This document shows, piece after piece, positions 1 through 7,554 of a stretch of 46,856 bases of DNA. A program made the position numbers and the translations under genes. This stretch comes from an uncultured Bacteroidales bacterium (lineage in GTDB: Bacteria; Bacteroidota; Bacteroidia; Bacteroidales; FEN-979), in the NCBI GenBank assembly GCA_903926565.1, contig CAIYJU010000083.1, positions 1 through 46,856 of the forward strand, in the 5' to 3' direction. A model generated the notes under the pieces. The model saw only the letters and a list, made by a program, of their open reading frames with translations, was not told the origin of the DNA and did no database searches. How positions within the stretch are numbered: position 1 is the stretch's first letter; the number at the start of each line of letters is the position of its first letter.

Positions 1-50
1 AGGATTGCTATTTTTTTGAGGAGAGATACTCGCATGGCAAGATTTTTAGA

Positions 51-1271
51 TTATTGAACAATAAGTTTTTTGGTATGTGAACTCTTGTGATTCTGAATGG
101 TAACAAAATATACACCTTTATCCAGGAATTCAGTTGAAATTTCAGTTTCCGGGTTTTGGATTTTCGCGGAGAAGCATTCCCTGCCATGCACATTGTACAT
201 TTTCACGATATCATTGTTCTCAAATCCGCTCGAATGCAACGTAAATTTTGTTGTAGCCGGGTTGGGAAAGAGTAAAACATCGGGCTGATCCTTTTCATCA
301 GTTGACACTGTGCCATATGCACTTTGTGCAAAAGCGTAATTGTCACAAACAATTTCTGAAACATTTCCCGGAACAAATCCTGTTTCGTAGGTGTTGGTAT
401 TGGTGTTGAAAACGATCATCCGTTCAACAAAATTGGTATCAAAACCAACCAATAAAAAGCTGCCAGAATTCTGGTCGAACGATGAGGATCCTGCCAGGAA
501 CCAGGGGAATCCAGCCAGCACGCCCCTGGGAAATACCTCCCCGGTTATATAATTAATTTCAACCACCCGGTTGCCGGTATAATTGTTGGCCGAATCAAAT
601 TCGGCATTTAAAGCGTAAAGAATGTTGTGGTTATTGTCATAATTCACACTGGAAAAGTTGTTGCCGGGAGCAGTGGTGAGAAGTGTTTTCTTTGCCCAGG
701 AAAACACAGGGTTTCTAACCGGAATACTAAACAGACATAATGTTGAATTGCCATCATATCCGACATAGTAAATGATTCCGTGGTTGGAGTCGAACCCGAT
801 GGCATCTACAACAATGCCGAACAACCCGGGCTCGCTGATCATACCCAGCAAACTGTCGGTCCCCGTCGTGATGTCGAATTCATTCACGCTGATGTAACCA
901 ATCGAATCCGATCTCAGGGTGTAAATTTTCCCTGTACTCATGTCGATCTCCGAGATATTGGAATAGGAACTGAACGGATGCAGGTTTATATCATTCGAAA
1001 CCGTATTGAATGACAGCAGCGAACTTGAATCGGGGGTGATGCCGGTCAGGTAATAGTTGCTGTTATAAGCATCAAATAATGAAGATGCCATATAATATCC
1101 TTCGAACATGGTCGGATAGGGCGTCACCGAAGCAGAATCAAATGCCTGCCATTTTAAAATATCAATTTTGCCTGTGCCGGCATTAATACCCGCGCCGACA
1201 AGATTGATCTGGGATTGCCCGCTCAGACTTGTAAGAAGAACAATCAAAACCATTGATATATATGTTCTCAT
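51..1271 (-). CDS. T9SS-sorted secreted protein with propeller-like repeats
   Basis: Residues 1-20 form a signal peptide. The last ~75 residues are a type A T9SS sorting domain: an LFPNPATTKFTL start, then a conserved MYNVHGRE strand and a GVYFVTI turn before a short basic tail. The middle has repeated strand-turn units (GKIYTLRSD, GIIYYVGYDG, NILYALNAEFD) spaced like blades of a beta-propeller. Function unknown; presumably exported and anchored or released at the cell surface. The start is the ATG at 1271, in front of the signal peptide. A TACTTTTG box on the minus strand (1308-1301) could serve as its own -7 element, but I find no good -33 partner. It lies 56 bp behind another T9SS gene on the same strand, so co-transcription is possible. 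Confidence 0.85.
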   Translation of the reverse strand: MRTYISMVLIVLLTSLSGQSQINLVGAGINAGTGKIDILKWQAFDSASVTPYPTMFEGYYMASSLFDAYNSNYYLTGITPDSSSLLSFNTVSNDINLHPFSSYSNISEIDMSTGKIYTLRSDSIGYISVNEFDITTGTDSLLGMISEPGLFGIVVDAIGFDSNHGIIYYVGYDGNSTLCLFSIPVRNPVFSWAKKTLLTTAPGNNFSSVNYDNNHNILYALNAEFDSANNYTGNRVVEINYITGEVFPRGVLAGFPWFLAGSSSFDQNSGSFLLVGFDTNFVERMIVFNTNTNTYETGFVPGNVSEIVCDNYAFAQSAYGTVSTDEKDQPDVLLFPNPATTKFTLHSSGFENNDIVKMYNVHGRECFSAKIQNPETEISTEFLDKGVYFVTIQNHKSSHTKKLIVQ

Positions 1272-1327
1272 TTTTGTCTATTTATGATTTATCTGTAACT
1301 CAAAAGTAATTAAAATTTGATTTATGC

Positions 1328-2758
1328 TTATTGTTTGATCATCAGGTTATAAGATGCATTCAACTTTTGTCCGGTCAGCCGGCACAGATAGGCTCCTGCC
1401 TGCAACCGGGGAATCTCAATCCGGTTGTCACCTTCATGGAGGTTTGCCGTCAGTTGCCTCCGCCCTTGCATGTCGAAGAGTTCGCAAAAAGTGAACTGGC
1501 TGTTATTTTTGACGGTGAAATGAGTTGCGGCCGGATTTGGGAAAATACTGAATTGCATATCGCCATTGTTCTCGATGGTTGCCGTAGGAATTGATTTGAT
1601 GACCATAGAGATGACCGTGGTGCAGGTGGTGTCAAAAATCGCATAACTGACCAGGCCTTTGGTGATGTCGTCGTATCCATCCAGGATTTTTTCCTCAAGC
1701 ACTGCCGGATCGGTTGTGCAGAAACAATTGGTCGGAATGAACAGGTTAAGGTCGGTGCGGTTGTCGATGTTATAATTGGTGTTGTAACAGATATGGTTGT
1801 TTTCGATGACTGGTGCGGGTTGTCCGAATCCAATTGGCCCAAGGGCGATACCGGTCGTATTGTTGTTGATCTCGCAACCGGTCACCAAGGTTCCCCAGCC
1901 AACCTGCAATGCTGTTTCATTGCTGTTAAAGTTGGAATTGCTGATCGTAACCGTATTGGTGTTTTTTATGCCCTCCACGTTATTGATAAAGGTGCACGAA
2001 TCGATCAGACCATTGTTGGGGTTGTCGAAGGCGGTGACATTGCCGTCAAAAACAGTATTCCTGATATTGATGCCGGTAACTGCTCCTGAACTGAGGCCGA
2101 TACCAATCGCATTGTTTGTGAACGAACAGTTGTTTATCATCAATTCACTGGCATAAATGAAAAGCGCAGCGCCATTGTCCTGAAACGCACAATGGGTGAA
2201 CTTGAAAATGCTCCATCCGGTGACGACAGTGTTATTCCCGATAAAGGTACAACTGTCGGCACGCAGTTCCGTCCCGACATTTACGACTGATGCGTTGTAG
2301 TTAAATATACACTGATTCAGGATAATAAGGGGCGGAATAAATGAATCATAGGAGATTGCATAACCTGCATTGCAAATGCTGACATAATCATAATTCAAGG
2401 CTCCTCCCTGGGAGTTTTTCACCACAATCCCCACCCATGAATAAGGCGTTGTAACAGCGGTGTCGGCCCGGAAAGTGATGAGGGCTCCGGGTTGCCCGAC
2501 CATGTTGATCGTTCCCCTGGTTTCGAGATAGTATTGTCCTCCTGACAATCCATTCTCTTTGACCCTTATTTCAACTCCGGGCTGAATGGTGAGTGTGACA
2601 CCGGGAAATACCACAATGCTGCCGGTCATCAGGTAGGGGCTGTTGGCAAGGGTCCATGTGGTGTTGGAATAAATGCCTCCGCTGACAACAGTTTGTGTAA
2701 AACCGGCATGAACACTCAATAAAAGTGTAATCAGGAATAAGAAGTTTTGCTTTTTCAT
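1328..2758 (-). CDS. T9SS-sorted secreted right-handed beta-helix protein
   Basis: A signal peptide (residues 1-21, ending GFTQ) is followed by ~320 residues of short N/T-rich rungs such as INNCSFTNN, IRNTVFDGN, IDSCTFINN and ISNSNFNSN. This is the sequence pattern of a right-handed parallel beta-helix (pectate-lyase-like or NosD-like). The C-terminus is a T9SS type A sorting domain starting FSIFPNPAATHFTV. Helices of this kind bind or cleave polysaccharides or act as adhesins; no catalytic residues can be assigned here. It begins 11 bp after the SOUL gene on the same strand, so the two are probably one transcript. Confidence 0.85.
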   Translation of the reverse strand: MKKQNFLFLITLLLSVHAGFTQTVVSGGIYSNTTWTLANSPYLMTGSIVVFPGVTLTIQPGVEIRVKENGLSGGQYYLETRGTINMVGQPGALITFRADTAVTTPYSWVGIVVKNSQGGALNYDYVSICNAGYAISYDSFIPPLIILNQCIFNYNASVVNVGTELRADSCTFIGNNTVVTGWSIFKFTHCAFQDNGAALFIYASELMINNCSFTNNAIGIGLSSGAVTGINIRNTVFDGNVTAFDNPNNGLIDSCTFINNVEGIKNTNTVTISNSNFNSNETALQVGWGTLVTGCEINNNTTGIALGPIGFGQPAPVIENNHICYNTNYNIDNRTDLNLFIPTNCFCTTDPAVLEEKILDGYDDITKGLVSYAIFDTTCTTVISMVIKSIPTATIENNGDMQFSIFPNPAATHFTVKNNSQFTFCELFDMQGRRQLTANLHEGDNRIEIPRLQAGAYLCRLTGQKLNASYNLMIKQ

Positions 2759-2769
2759 GGTGTGGTGCT

Positions 2770-3363
2770 TTAGTCCATTTTAATTGAAACAATGATTTCA
2801 TTTCTGCGGTTGAAAAGCTGGTAAGGCGGATTATACCCTAAATAGCGGTAGTGCCCGTATGCGGCAAGTCCCTTTTCTTTTAAAAGATTTTTCAGCTTTT
2901 CTGAATAGGTTTTAAGTTCATCGTCAGAGGCAAAGCCGCCAAACGTTAAAACGGCAACATATTCCTCAGATGTCCTTTTTATGATTACATTGGGATCGTT
3001 CGGTTTCGGCAGGTTTGATTCATTATAAGCCGATGGCATCACGAAACTCATGGTTGAAACTGAATCATTGACGTCCATGTGAACGGGTGCAGTCATTGAA
3101 ATCTGAGTTTCAGCGGCATTGCCGCCGAAAATATAGCCTGCCAGTTGCCTGAAGCCGGGGCCGGATAATTCCTTGTAAGTCTTTGCATCTGAATGTATTG
3201 TTGCAATCGTTGCCGCAGGGTAGAACCTGATCTCAAAATCCTTTTCCTTCCTGATGACGGTATATTTTTGTTCTTCGGTATTGTTTGCCGACATCAGCGT
3301 ATAGGATTGAAATACAGCGATGATTATGATGATTACAACAACAACTATAATAATTACTTTCAT
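2770..3363 (-). CDS. SOUL family haem-binding-like protein
   Basis: A single N-terminal hydrophobic segment (very I/V-rich, residues ~3-18) serves as membrane anchor or uncleaved signal. The SOUL fold follows: YTVIRKEKDFEIRFYPAAT at the start, then GPGFRQLAGYIFGGN and ISMTAPVHMD, and a C-terminal YLGYNPPYQLFNRRNEI. The ISMTAPV and NPP signatures are diagnostic of the SOUL/HBP family, which binds haem or tetrapyrroles in eukaryotes; the bacterial role is unclear. The frame extends to a TTG at 3372, but the ATG at 3363 (MKVIII) is the likelier start. It leads the likely operon with the beta-helix gene. Confidence 0.9.
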   Translation of the reverse strand: MKVIIIVVVVIIIIIAVFQSYTLMSANNTEEQKYTVIRKEKDFEIRFYPAATIATIHSDAKTYKELSGPGFRQLAGYIFGGNAAETQISMTAPVHMDVNDSVSTMSFVMPSAYNESNLPKPNDPNVIIKRTSEEYVAVLTFGGFASDDELKTYSEKLKNLLKEKGLAAYGHYRYLGYNPPYQLFNRRNEIIVSIKMD

Positions 3364-3677
3364 TTCAAACAAGGTTAAGATAAACGGAAAATTAATGTGT
3401 CAGGCCACTCTGATTAATGCTTTTTGGAGTGTTGTATAAAATTTTCCCACGGATTGTCGCATAGTTATCTGCGAAAACCTGCGGGAATAACGCGTTATTT
3501 AGGCATCGAAACGGCATCGGTAACGTATTTTAAAGGTTTCATTATAAGTTTGTTTTTAGGCTTGAACCAATTTGAATTAAGACTGAATAAGAACAAGACG
3601 AACAAAGATACATATTGTTACAGAAAATAAAAGAAACTTTTACTTTCAAATATGGAATCATAGATTATTTCTCACCA

Positions 3678-3711
3678 TTTGTAGAATTCAGGAAATCCCA
3701 TCGTATCTTTG
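3678..3711 (+). promoter_or_regulatory. Bacteroidota-type promoter for a candidate small RNA
   Basis: TTTG at 3678-3681 and TATCTTTG at 3704-3711 match the -33/-7 consensus (TTTG, TAnnTTTG) with a 22-nt spacer. Transcription would begin about 3716-3720, just before the stem-closed element described next. Confidence 0.6.
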
Positions 3712-3716
3712 CACCT

Positions 3717-3811
3717 GCATCAAGAACCCTTCAATGGGTGCCAACCGAGTCTCGAACGCCACGGTGGTAAAACGATGCGGATCGTAAGGATCAAAAGGGT
3801 TCGTTTTTTTT
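3717..3811 (+). ncRNA. candidate structured RNA or leader element, ~95 nt
   Basis: The predicted transcript is closed by a perfect 8-bp stem: GAACCCTT (3724-3731) pairs with AAGGGTTC (3795-3802). Eight T residues follow (3804-3811), so the closing helix itself makes an intrinsic terminator. Inside are a hairpin ACGAT-GCGG-ATCGT (3772-3785), a small CCA-CGG-TGG hairpin, and a GGATC repeated twice. It has no open frame of note. It could be a free-standing sRNA or a cis-acting leader of the zinc-ribbon gene that starts at 3881, 70 nt past the T-run. I cannot match it to a known RNA: the domain IV signature of SRP RNA is absent, and it is not tmRNA. Confidence 0.5.
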
Positions 3812-3880
3812 ATTTCCCCCTTTACCATTCCGCTGAATTTTTCTGATGCAATATTGTTAAACCTTAAAACACTTATTGCG

Positions 3881-4267
3881 ATGGAAACGACAACTTTTAA
3901 ATGTGTAGGATGCGGATGGATTGGCTCAACACCAAGGCGGTTCTGCGTAAATTCAGGTCATTCGTTCTGGCCCATTCGGTATCTGTGCCCTGTGTGCTCA
4001 AAAGACGGGCAGTACAAACGCCTTGAAGTTTATCACATCGTTCCCAGGGAGGAATACTTTTCTATAACTGATCCTAAATATCTTTTTAATAGAAATTCCC
4101 TTGCATATGTTCTGAATAGCCCAAAGGGATTGGAGAACAGTATGATAAATGACGACAGGCTCAAATTTTTGGAAAAACATTCAAGGTTTGATCGGAATGT
4201 GGTTGAGAGGTACTATAGAAAGAAAAACGTTGATGTATTTATCAAAGCTGTAAACGGGAATGAATAA
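3881..4267 (+). CDS. hypothetical zinc-ribbon-like protein
   Basis: I do not recognise the family. The N-terminus carries FKCVGCGW and, ~30 residues on, YLCPVCSKDG: two CxxC knuckles that would make a four-Cys zinc site. The rest is basic and mostly helical, ending in a YYRKKNVDVF stretch. No signal peptide, so cytosolic. The frame is open back to 3854, but the ATG at 3881 (METTTF) puts the Cys motifs at a natural N-terminus. It is the first gene after the candidate RNA at 3717-3811, which might regulate it. Its stop abuts the decayed gene that follows in the same frame. Confidence 0.6.
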   Translation: METTTFKCVGCGWIGSTPRRFCVNSGHSFWPIRYLCPVCSKDGQYKRLEVYHIVPREEYFSITDPKYLFNRNSLAYVLNSPKGLENSMINDDRLKFLEKHSRFDRNVVERYYRKKNVDVFIKAVNGNE

Positions 4268-4564
4268 CCGGATAAGTCATTCTGTTTTAACCCTAGTTAC
4301 CAATCAACCATCATCTTTTCCAAAGGGAATTCTCCTGGAACCAAACTCACAAAAAACATTTGTGAAAGGTTGGGCAAACCGTATTTGTCGGTCAACCCGG
4401 GTGGAACGGAAAACGAGAAAGTTATTTCCGATTTTATTGCCGACCTGTCAACCAAAAAAAGGCGATCTCTTGTTTTTAATATCGCAGGGAACCGGGAATC
4501 AAAAACTCCGGGAATTGAAAAAAAAGTGGAGGAAATACTATCCAGAGTATTCTCAGGTTCATAA
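4268..4564 (+). pseudogene. 3' remnant of a putative molybdenum-carrier (YpsA/SLOG-like) gene
   Basis: Translated in the frame directly after the stop at 4265-4267, this stretch gives STIIFSKGNSPGT, then ICERLGKPYLSV and finally FNIAGNRESKTPGI. These match by memory the second half of the putative molybdenum-carrier family (SLOG/Rossmann-like fold, usually ~150 residues), where a TLI-(L/F)-(T/S)-RG motif, a GKP-hydrophobic strand and N(V/I)AGPRES-PGI occur in that order. The N-terminal half, including the GGQTGAD nucleotide-binding motif, is absent, and the only possible start is a TTG at 4370. I read it as a 5'-deleted gene remnant. The product, if made, would lack the binding loop. Confidence 0.6.
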
Positions 4565-4726
4565 CCTAATTTCTTTGACGATTAAGTAATTTATTGTGGA
4601 ATGGAAAATCAACAGCTTGCCAATTCAGAACAGTTGCACATCATTAGGAGATTATATTGACCATTGGTATGAATGGCATTCTGATTGGATGAAAGACATC
4701 AATATTAACGCGAAGACCAGCAGCCC

Positions 4727-5341
4727 TCACTTCAACCCATACCGCTTCATAATCTCCCCCTGCTCTTCAAATGCTGACGGCGGGAAAACAAGCCCGAACT
4801 TCTCGTTCAGGGCGGTTATCTCCCTGTTCTTCTCCGCTGAGCCATCAGGGAAGCCATTCTCATCGGTAAGTTCATGAAATATCCTTTCCAGGTACTCCTC
4901 AAAAGGCTGGTTGAAATACATGTCGACAAACCGCAGGGGTTTATCCGAAGCGTTCCAGAAGGTATGTTTTATGAGCCGTGGACGCAGGTGCCAGCCACCG
5001 GCCTGCACTTCCACCACGTCGTCTCCGATGAGAATGCTGCCGGTGCCCTCGAGCACCAGCATGAGCTCATCCAGTTCTTTGTGGAAATGGGGCGGGGGAC
5101 CCATCGTTTTGGGGGCAACGGCACATTCAACGCTGGAATACAGGCCATTGGTCATAGATGACCTAACCCATGTCCGGATTGCCAGGCCGCCATTGTTCTC
5201 CAGTGGAGGCAATGCCGGCAGGAGAAACGGTTTCAATGGATCTGGCTGAGCGGCTGGTTGTTTTCTGCTGAAAACATTGGGTGACATGGCGGCAAAGGCC
5301 GCCAGCATACCCGATTTTACAATAAACTCCCGTCTTTCCAT
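4727..5341 (-). CDS. cupin-domain protein with Tat-like signal
   Basis: The N-terminus MERREFIVKSGMLAAF resembles a twin-arginine type leader (RRxF followed by a hydrophobic run), so the protein is probably exported folded. A single cupin barrel covers roughly residues 60-150. Motif 1 is PPPHFHKELDELMLVLEG, with the His and Glu metal ligands (H-x-H is shortened to HFH). Motif 2 is represented around RPRLIKHTFWN. The C-terminal ~60 residues are helical and end IMKRYGLK. Such proteins range from metal-dependent isomerases to sugar or quercetin dioxygenase relatives; no substrate can be inferred. An ATG four codons earlier (5353) is an alternative start. Confidence 0.85.
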   Translation of the reverse strand: MERREFIVKSGMLAAFAAMSPNVFSRKQPAAQPDPLKPFLLPALPPLENNGGLAIRTWVRSSMTNGLYSSVECAVAPKTMGPPPHFHKELDELMLVLEGTGSILIGDDVVEVQAGGWHLRPRLIKHTFWNASDKPLRFVDMYFNQPFEEYLERIFHELTDENGFPDGSAEKNREITALNEKFGLVFPPSAFEEQGEIMKRYGLK

Positions 5342-5393
5342 TAGACTACCCATAATATAGACTCATACCACACTAGATTGTGAATTATTTCTT

Positions 5394-6947
5394 TCATTTA
5401 ATAAATTTATTGCGACTCTTCTTGTTTTGCTTAACAACGTCAATAATATAGACTCCTTTAGGGAAACCTGAGATGTCAATCATGGGGGCAGTGCTTTCTA
5501 AAATTGACAGATGAACCACCTCCCCGGCTATATTTGTAATTCTCAATTCGCCATTTGCAAAGTCCTCCAGAATGTTAACTGTCAGGATATTGCTGGCAGG
5601 ATTGGGGAAAATCTTCAATTCATATTCATTGGGGGTAAATAGGTGAGATATGCCTGTAGTGGTTGGGCAAAAAGGATCCGGGACAGACACCCCGTTGAAA
5701 ACGTGAATCGGATAATTCGTTAATGCGATGGGAACAGAGACTGAGATTGCTGTTGGCACAACAACGCTTGCAGAATCAGTTCCGTTGCTGATAATCACAT
5801 CAGCCAGCGAATCGCAATCGTTGATTGAATAATGGGCCTGTTTTGCAAAAATGCCCAATGAGTTGGACGATTGTGAATTTGATGCGAATAAAAAATCGCC
5901 GTCATCACAAAGAGTGATCGCCGAAGCTTTCATTAATTTATTGGCGATGTAATTCCCGTTGCCGTCAAAAGTGACAGCCAATCCATGGCCTCCTTCATCA
6001 ATCAGATGAGCAACAAGGTTCATTGATGTGTCTTCGGTTACTTCTACACCTTGTATCACATCAAAAAGTGTATAGGGTTCATGAATTGAAAAGCTGGTCC
6101 ACATGGAAAGGTTCTTTGCCCATATTAATTCGCCCGAACTGGTCGTTCTGAAAATTCTGAAACGACCGGTTAAAACACCCCCGCCGACAATATCACTGAG
6201 AAAAACATAATCGCCGCTGGCCGTTACGGTATGCGTAAAATAGGGCAATGAGGGATCGAGGTTGTATTTTTTATCAGTCAGTATGTTGCAGGCCGTATCC
6301 GTCGTGATAAACTCACCATGTTTAAAAGCAATGGAAACTGTGTTGTTTTTTATTTGCATTGATGTGATGGGATCCCCTGAATAAATGGTGTTCTGAAAAG
6401 ATTTAGCCGAAACATGTGTTCCATTTTTATGGAGTTTGATCACAACGGGTTTAAAAGTAGCGATTGACACAGCATCAAGGGCATATGTTGAATCGGGCAG
6501 TTGAATCGTATGCTTGGATTCATATCCCCATCTGAAACCTGGAAATACAACCGACCACAAAACAGCACCTGCCGTATCTAATTTAAACACAGTCACCCCG
6601 ATGGGAGGAAAGGAGTTGTCATTATCCAATATTCCACTTACAATAATATTATTATCAAGTGTTTTGGTAATGCTGGTTGCCACTACAGATGAATCAATTC
6701 CGGCATCATATCTTTTTATCCAGATGATCGAACCGTTTGGCCGGGCCTTCACAATCCTGATGTTGCTGTGAAAATTCATGGCAATATTGCTCTCCGTTTC
6801 AATCTTGTAACAGGCACTGCCTGTCTCTAACACATCTGTTTCAGAATAAACATATTGATTAAGCGCTGACGGATAGTAATTATAAAATTGTTGAGCCAAC
6901 AAGGTGTTGAAACCAAAGACCAGGATGAAGGTAATGAGTTGCTTCAT
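5394..6947 (-). CDS. T9SS-sorted secreted protein, large beta-rich ectodomain
   Basis: The signal peptide spans residues 1-18 (FGFNTLLAQ). The body shows recurring strand pairs of the form I-(I/V)-W-x-(K/R)-(R/N), for example GSIIWIKRYD, AVLWSVVFPG and ELIWAKNLS. These are typical of a propeller-like ectodomain that follows quantities written as sequential comparisons. The C-terminal sorting domain begins LKIFPNPASNILTVNI and ends with GVYIIDVVKQNKKSRNKFIK. Function unknown. The gene stands alone: the cupin gene lies 40 bp downstream on the same strand and upstream is a 250-bp divergent intergenic region. Confidence 0.85.
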   Translation of the reverse strand: MKQLITFILVFGFNTLLAQQFYNYYPSALNQYVYSETDVLETGSACYKIETESNIAMNFHSNIRIVKARPNGSIIWIKRYDAGIDSSVVATSITKTLDNNIIVSGILDNDNSFPPIGVTVFKLDTAGAVLWSVVFPGFRWGYESKHTIQLPDSTYALDAVSIATFKPVVIKLHKNGTHVSAKSFQNTIYSGDPITSMQIKNNTVSIAFKHGEFITTDTACNILTDKKYNLDPSLPYFTHTVTASGDYVFLSDIVGGGVLTGRFRIFRTTSSGELIWAKNLSMWTSFSIHEPYTLFDVIQGVEVTEDTSMNLVAHLIDEGGHGLAVTFDGNGNYIANKLMKASAITLCDDGDFLFASNSQSSNSLGIFAKQAHYSINDCDSLADVIISNGTDSASVVVPTAISVSVPIALTNYPIHVFNGVSVPDPFCPTTTGISHLFTPNEYELKIFPNPASNILTVNILEDFANGELRITNIAGEVVHLSILESTAPMIDISGFPKGVYIIDVVKQNKKSRNKFIK

Positions 6948-7118
6948 TGATTAGCGGAGTATTAATTTGGTTTGTTTTAGTGATTCAGGTTATTCATAAG
7001 CTTATCTAAAATTGCTTATTTAGACTAATTACAAGCAAATGTAAGAGATATTTGTAGCCATAACAAGACTTTAACTTTTATTAACAGAACATAAGCCGGG
7101 ATTTTACAGGGAGTTCTA

Positions 7119-7149
7119 TTTGCGATTTACATATTCTGTTGTATCTTTG
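7119..7149 (+). promoter_or_regulatory. Bacteroidota-type promoter of the small lipoprotein gene
   Basis: TTTG at 7119-7122 and TATCTTTG at 7142-7149 are separated by 19 nt, a near-ideal -33/-7 pair. The first gene downstream starts at 7199, giving a leader of about 45 nt. Confidence 0.65.
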
Positions 7150-7198
7150 ACTCTGTCGATTTCAGAAATAAACTGCGTAACAACACCCTGGAGATACA

Positions 7199-7477
7199 AT
7201 GAAAACAATTGTACTTTGCGGTTGCATCGCCCTGGCCATTTTTTCTGCATGCAACGGACCTTTCAATCAGCATGGCAACGATGCTGATGCTCCCCGGGTT
7301 GTTGAGGTGAAAGGCTTTGCAGTATCACCAGACAGCACAGAAATCCCAACATTTGTCGTGGCAGGTAAACCCATTGCCATCAAAGCAGGAAACCCGAAAG
7401 TTGTTTTGACGAACACCCATGTTGTGGTGGCCGGAGTTCCTGAAAAGGTAAACTCAGGCGCCCCTTTTGAAAATTAA
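7199..7477 (+). CDS. small lipoprotein with A-G-x-P repeats
   Basis: Residues 1-17 form a lipoprotein signal with Cys18 in the lipobox FSAC, so it is probably lipid-anchored. The mature 75 residues contain three related turns: VVAGKPIAI, IKAGNPKVVLTNT and VVAGVPEKV. I recall similar (A)GKP/GxPKVV linker strings from extracytoplasmic parts of large Bacteroidota sensor proteins, but this is unverified. Here the motif stands alone in a small gene. It has its own consensus promoter and is 77 bp upstream of the repeat protein at 7555, so the two may be co-expressed. No function can be given. Confidence 0.75.
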   Translation: MKTIVLCGCIALAIFSACNGPFNQHGNDADAPRVVEVKGFAVSPDSTEIPTFVVAGKPIAIKAGNPKVVLTNTHVVVAGVPEKVNSGAPFEN

Positions 7478-7554
7478 ACTAAAGTAGTATTGCCGTTTCA
7501 TCGGTGCCGGTGTAATTTTACAACAGAACCCAAAGATTAAAACCTTTCCAAGCC

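Noticed and set aside
3424..3630. 68-codon plus frame in the intergenic region
   Set aside because: No promoter, no start context and no recognisable pattern; treated as random.
3717..3811. SRP (4.5S) RNA or tmRNA
   Set aside because: The conserved SRP domain IV loop (GGAA with AGCAG) and the tmRNA tag features are absent.
4260..4589. 109-codon plus frame starting before the stop of the zinc-ribbon gene
   Set aside because: The other frame in the same DNA shows the conserved molybdenum-carrier motifs; this one is a shadow with no protein-like pattern.
4596..4877. Plus frame reading LGDYIDHWYEWHSDWMKD
   Set aside because: Its first 40 codons look faintly protein-like, but it runs head-on into the cupin gene and has no promoter.
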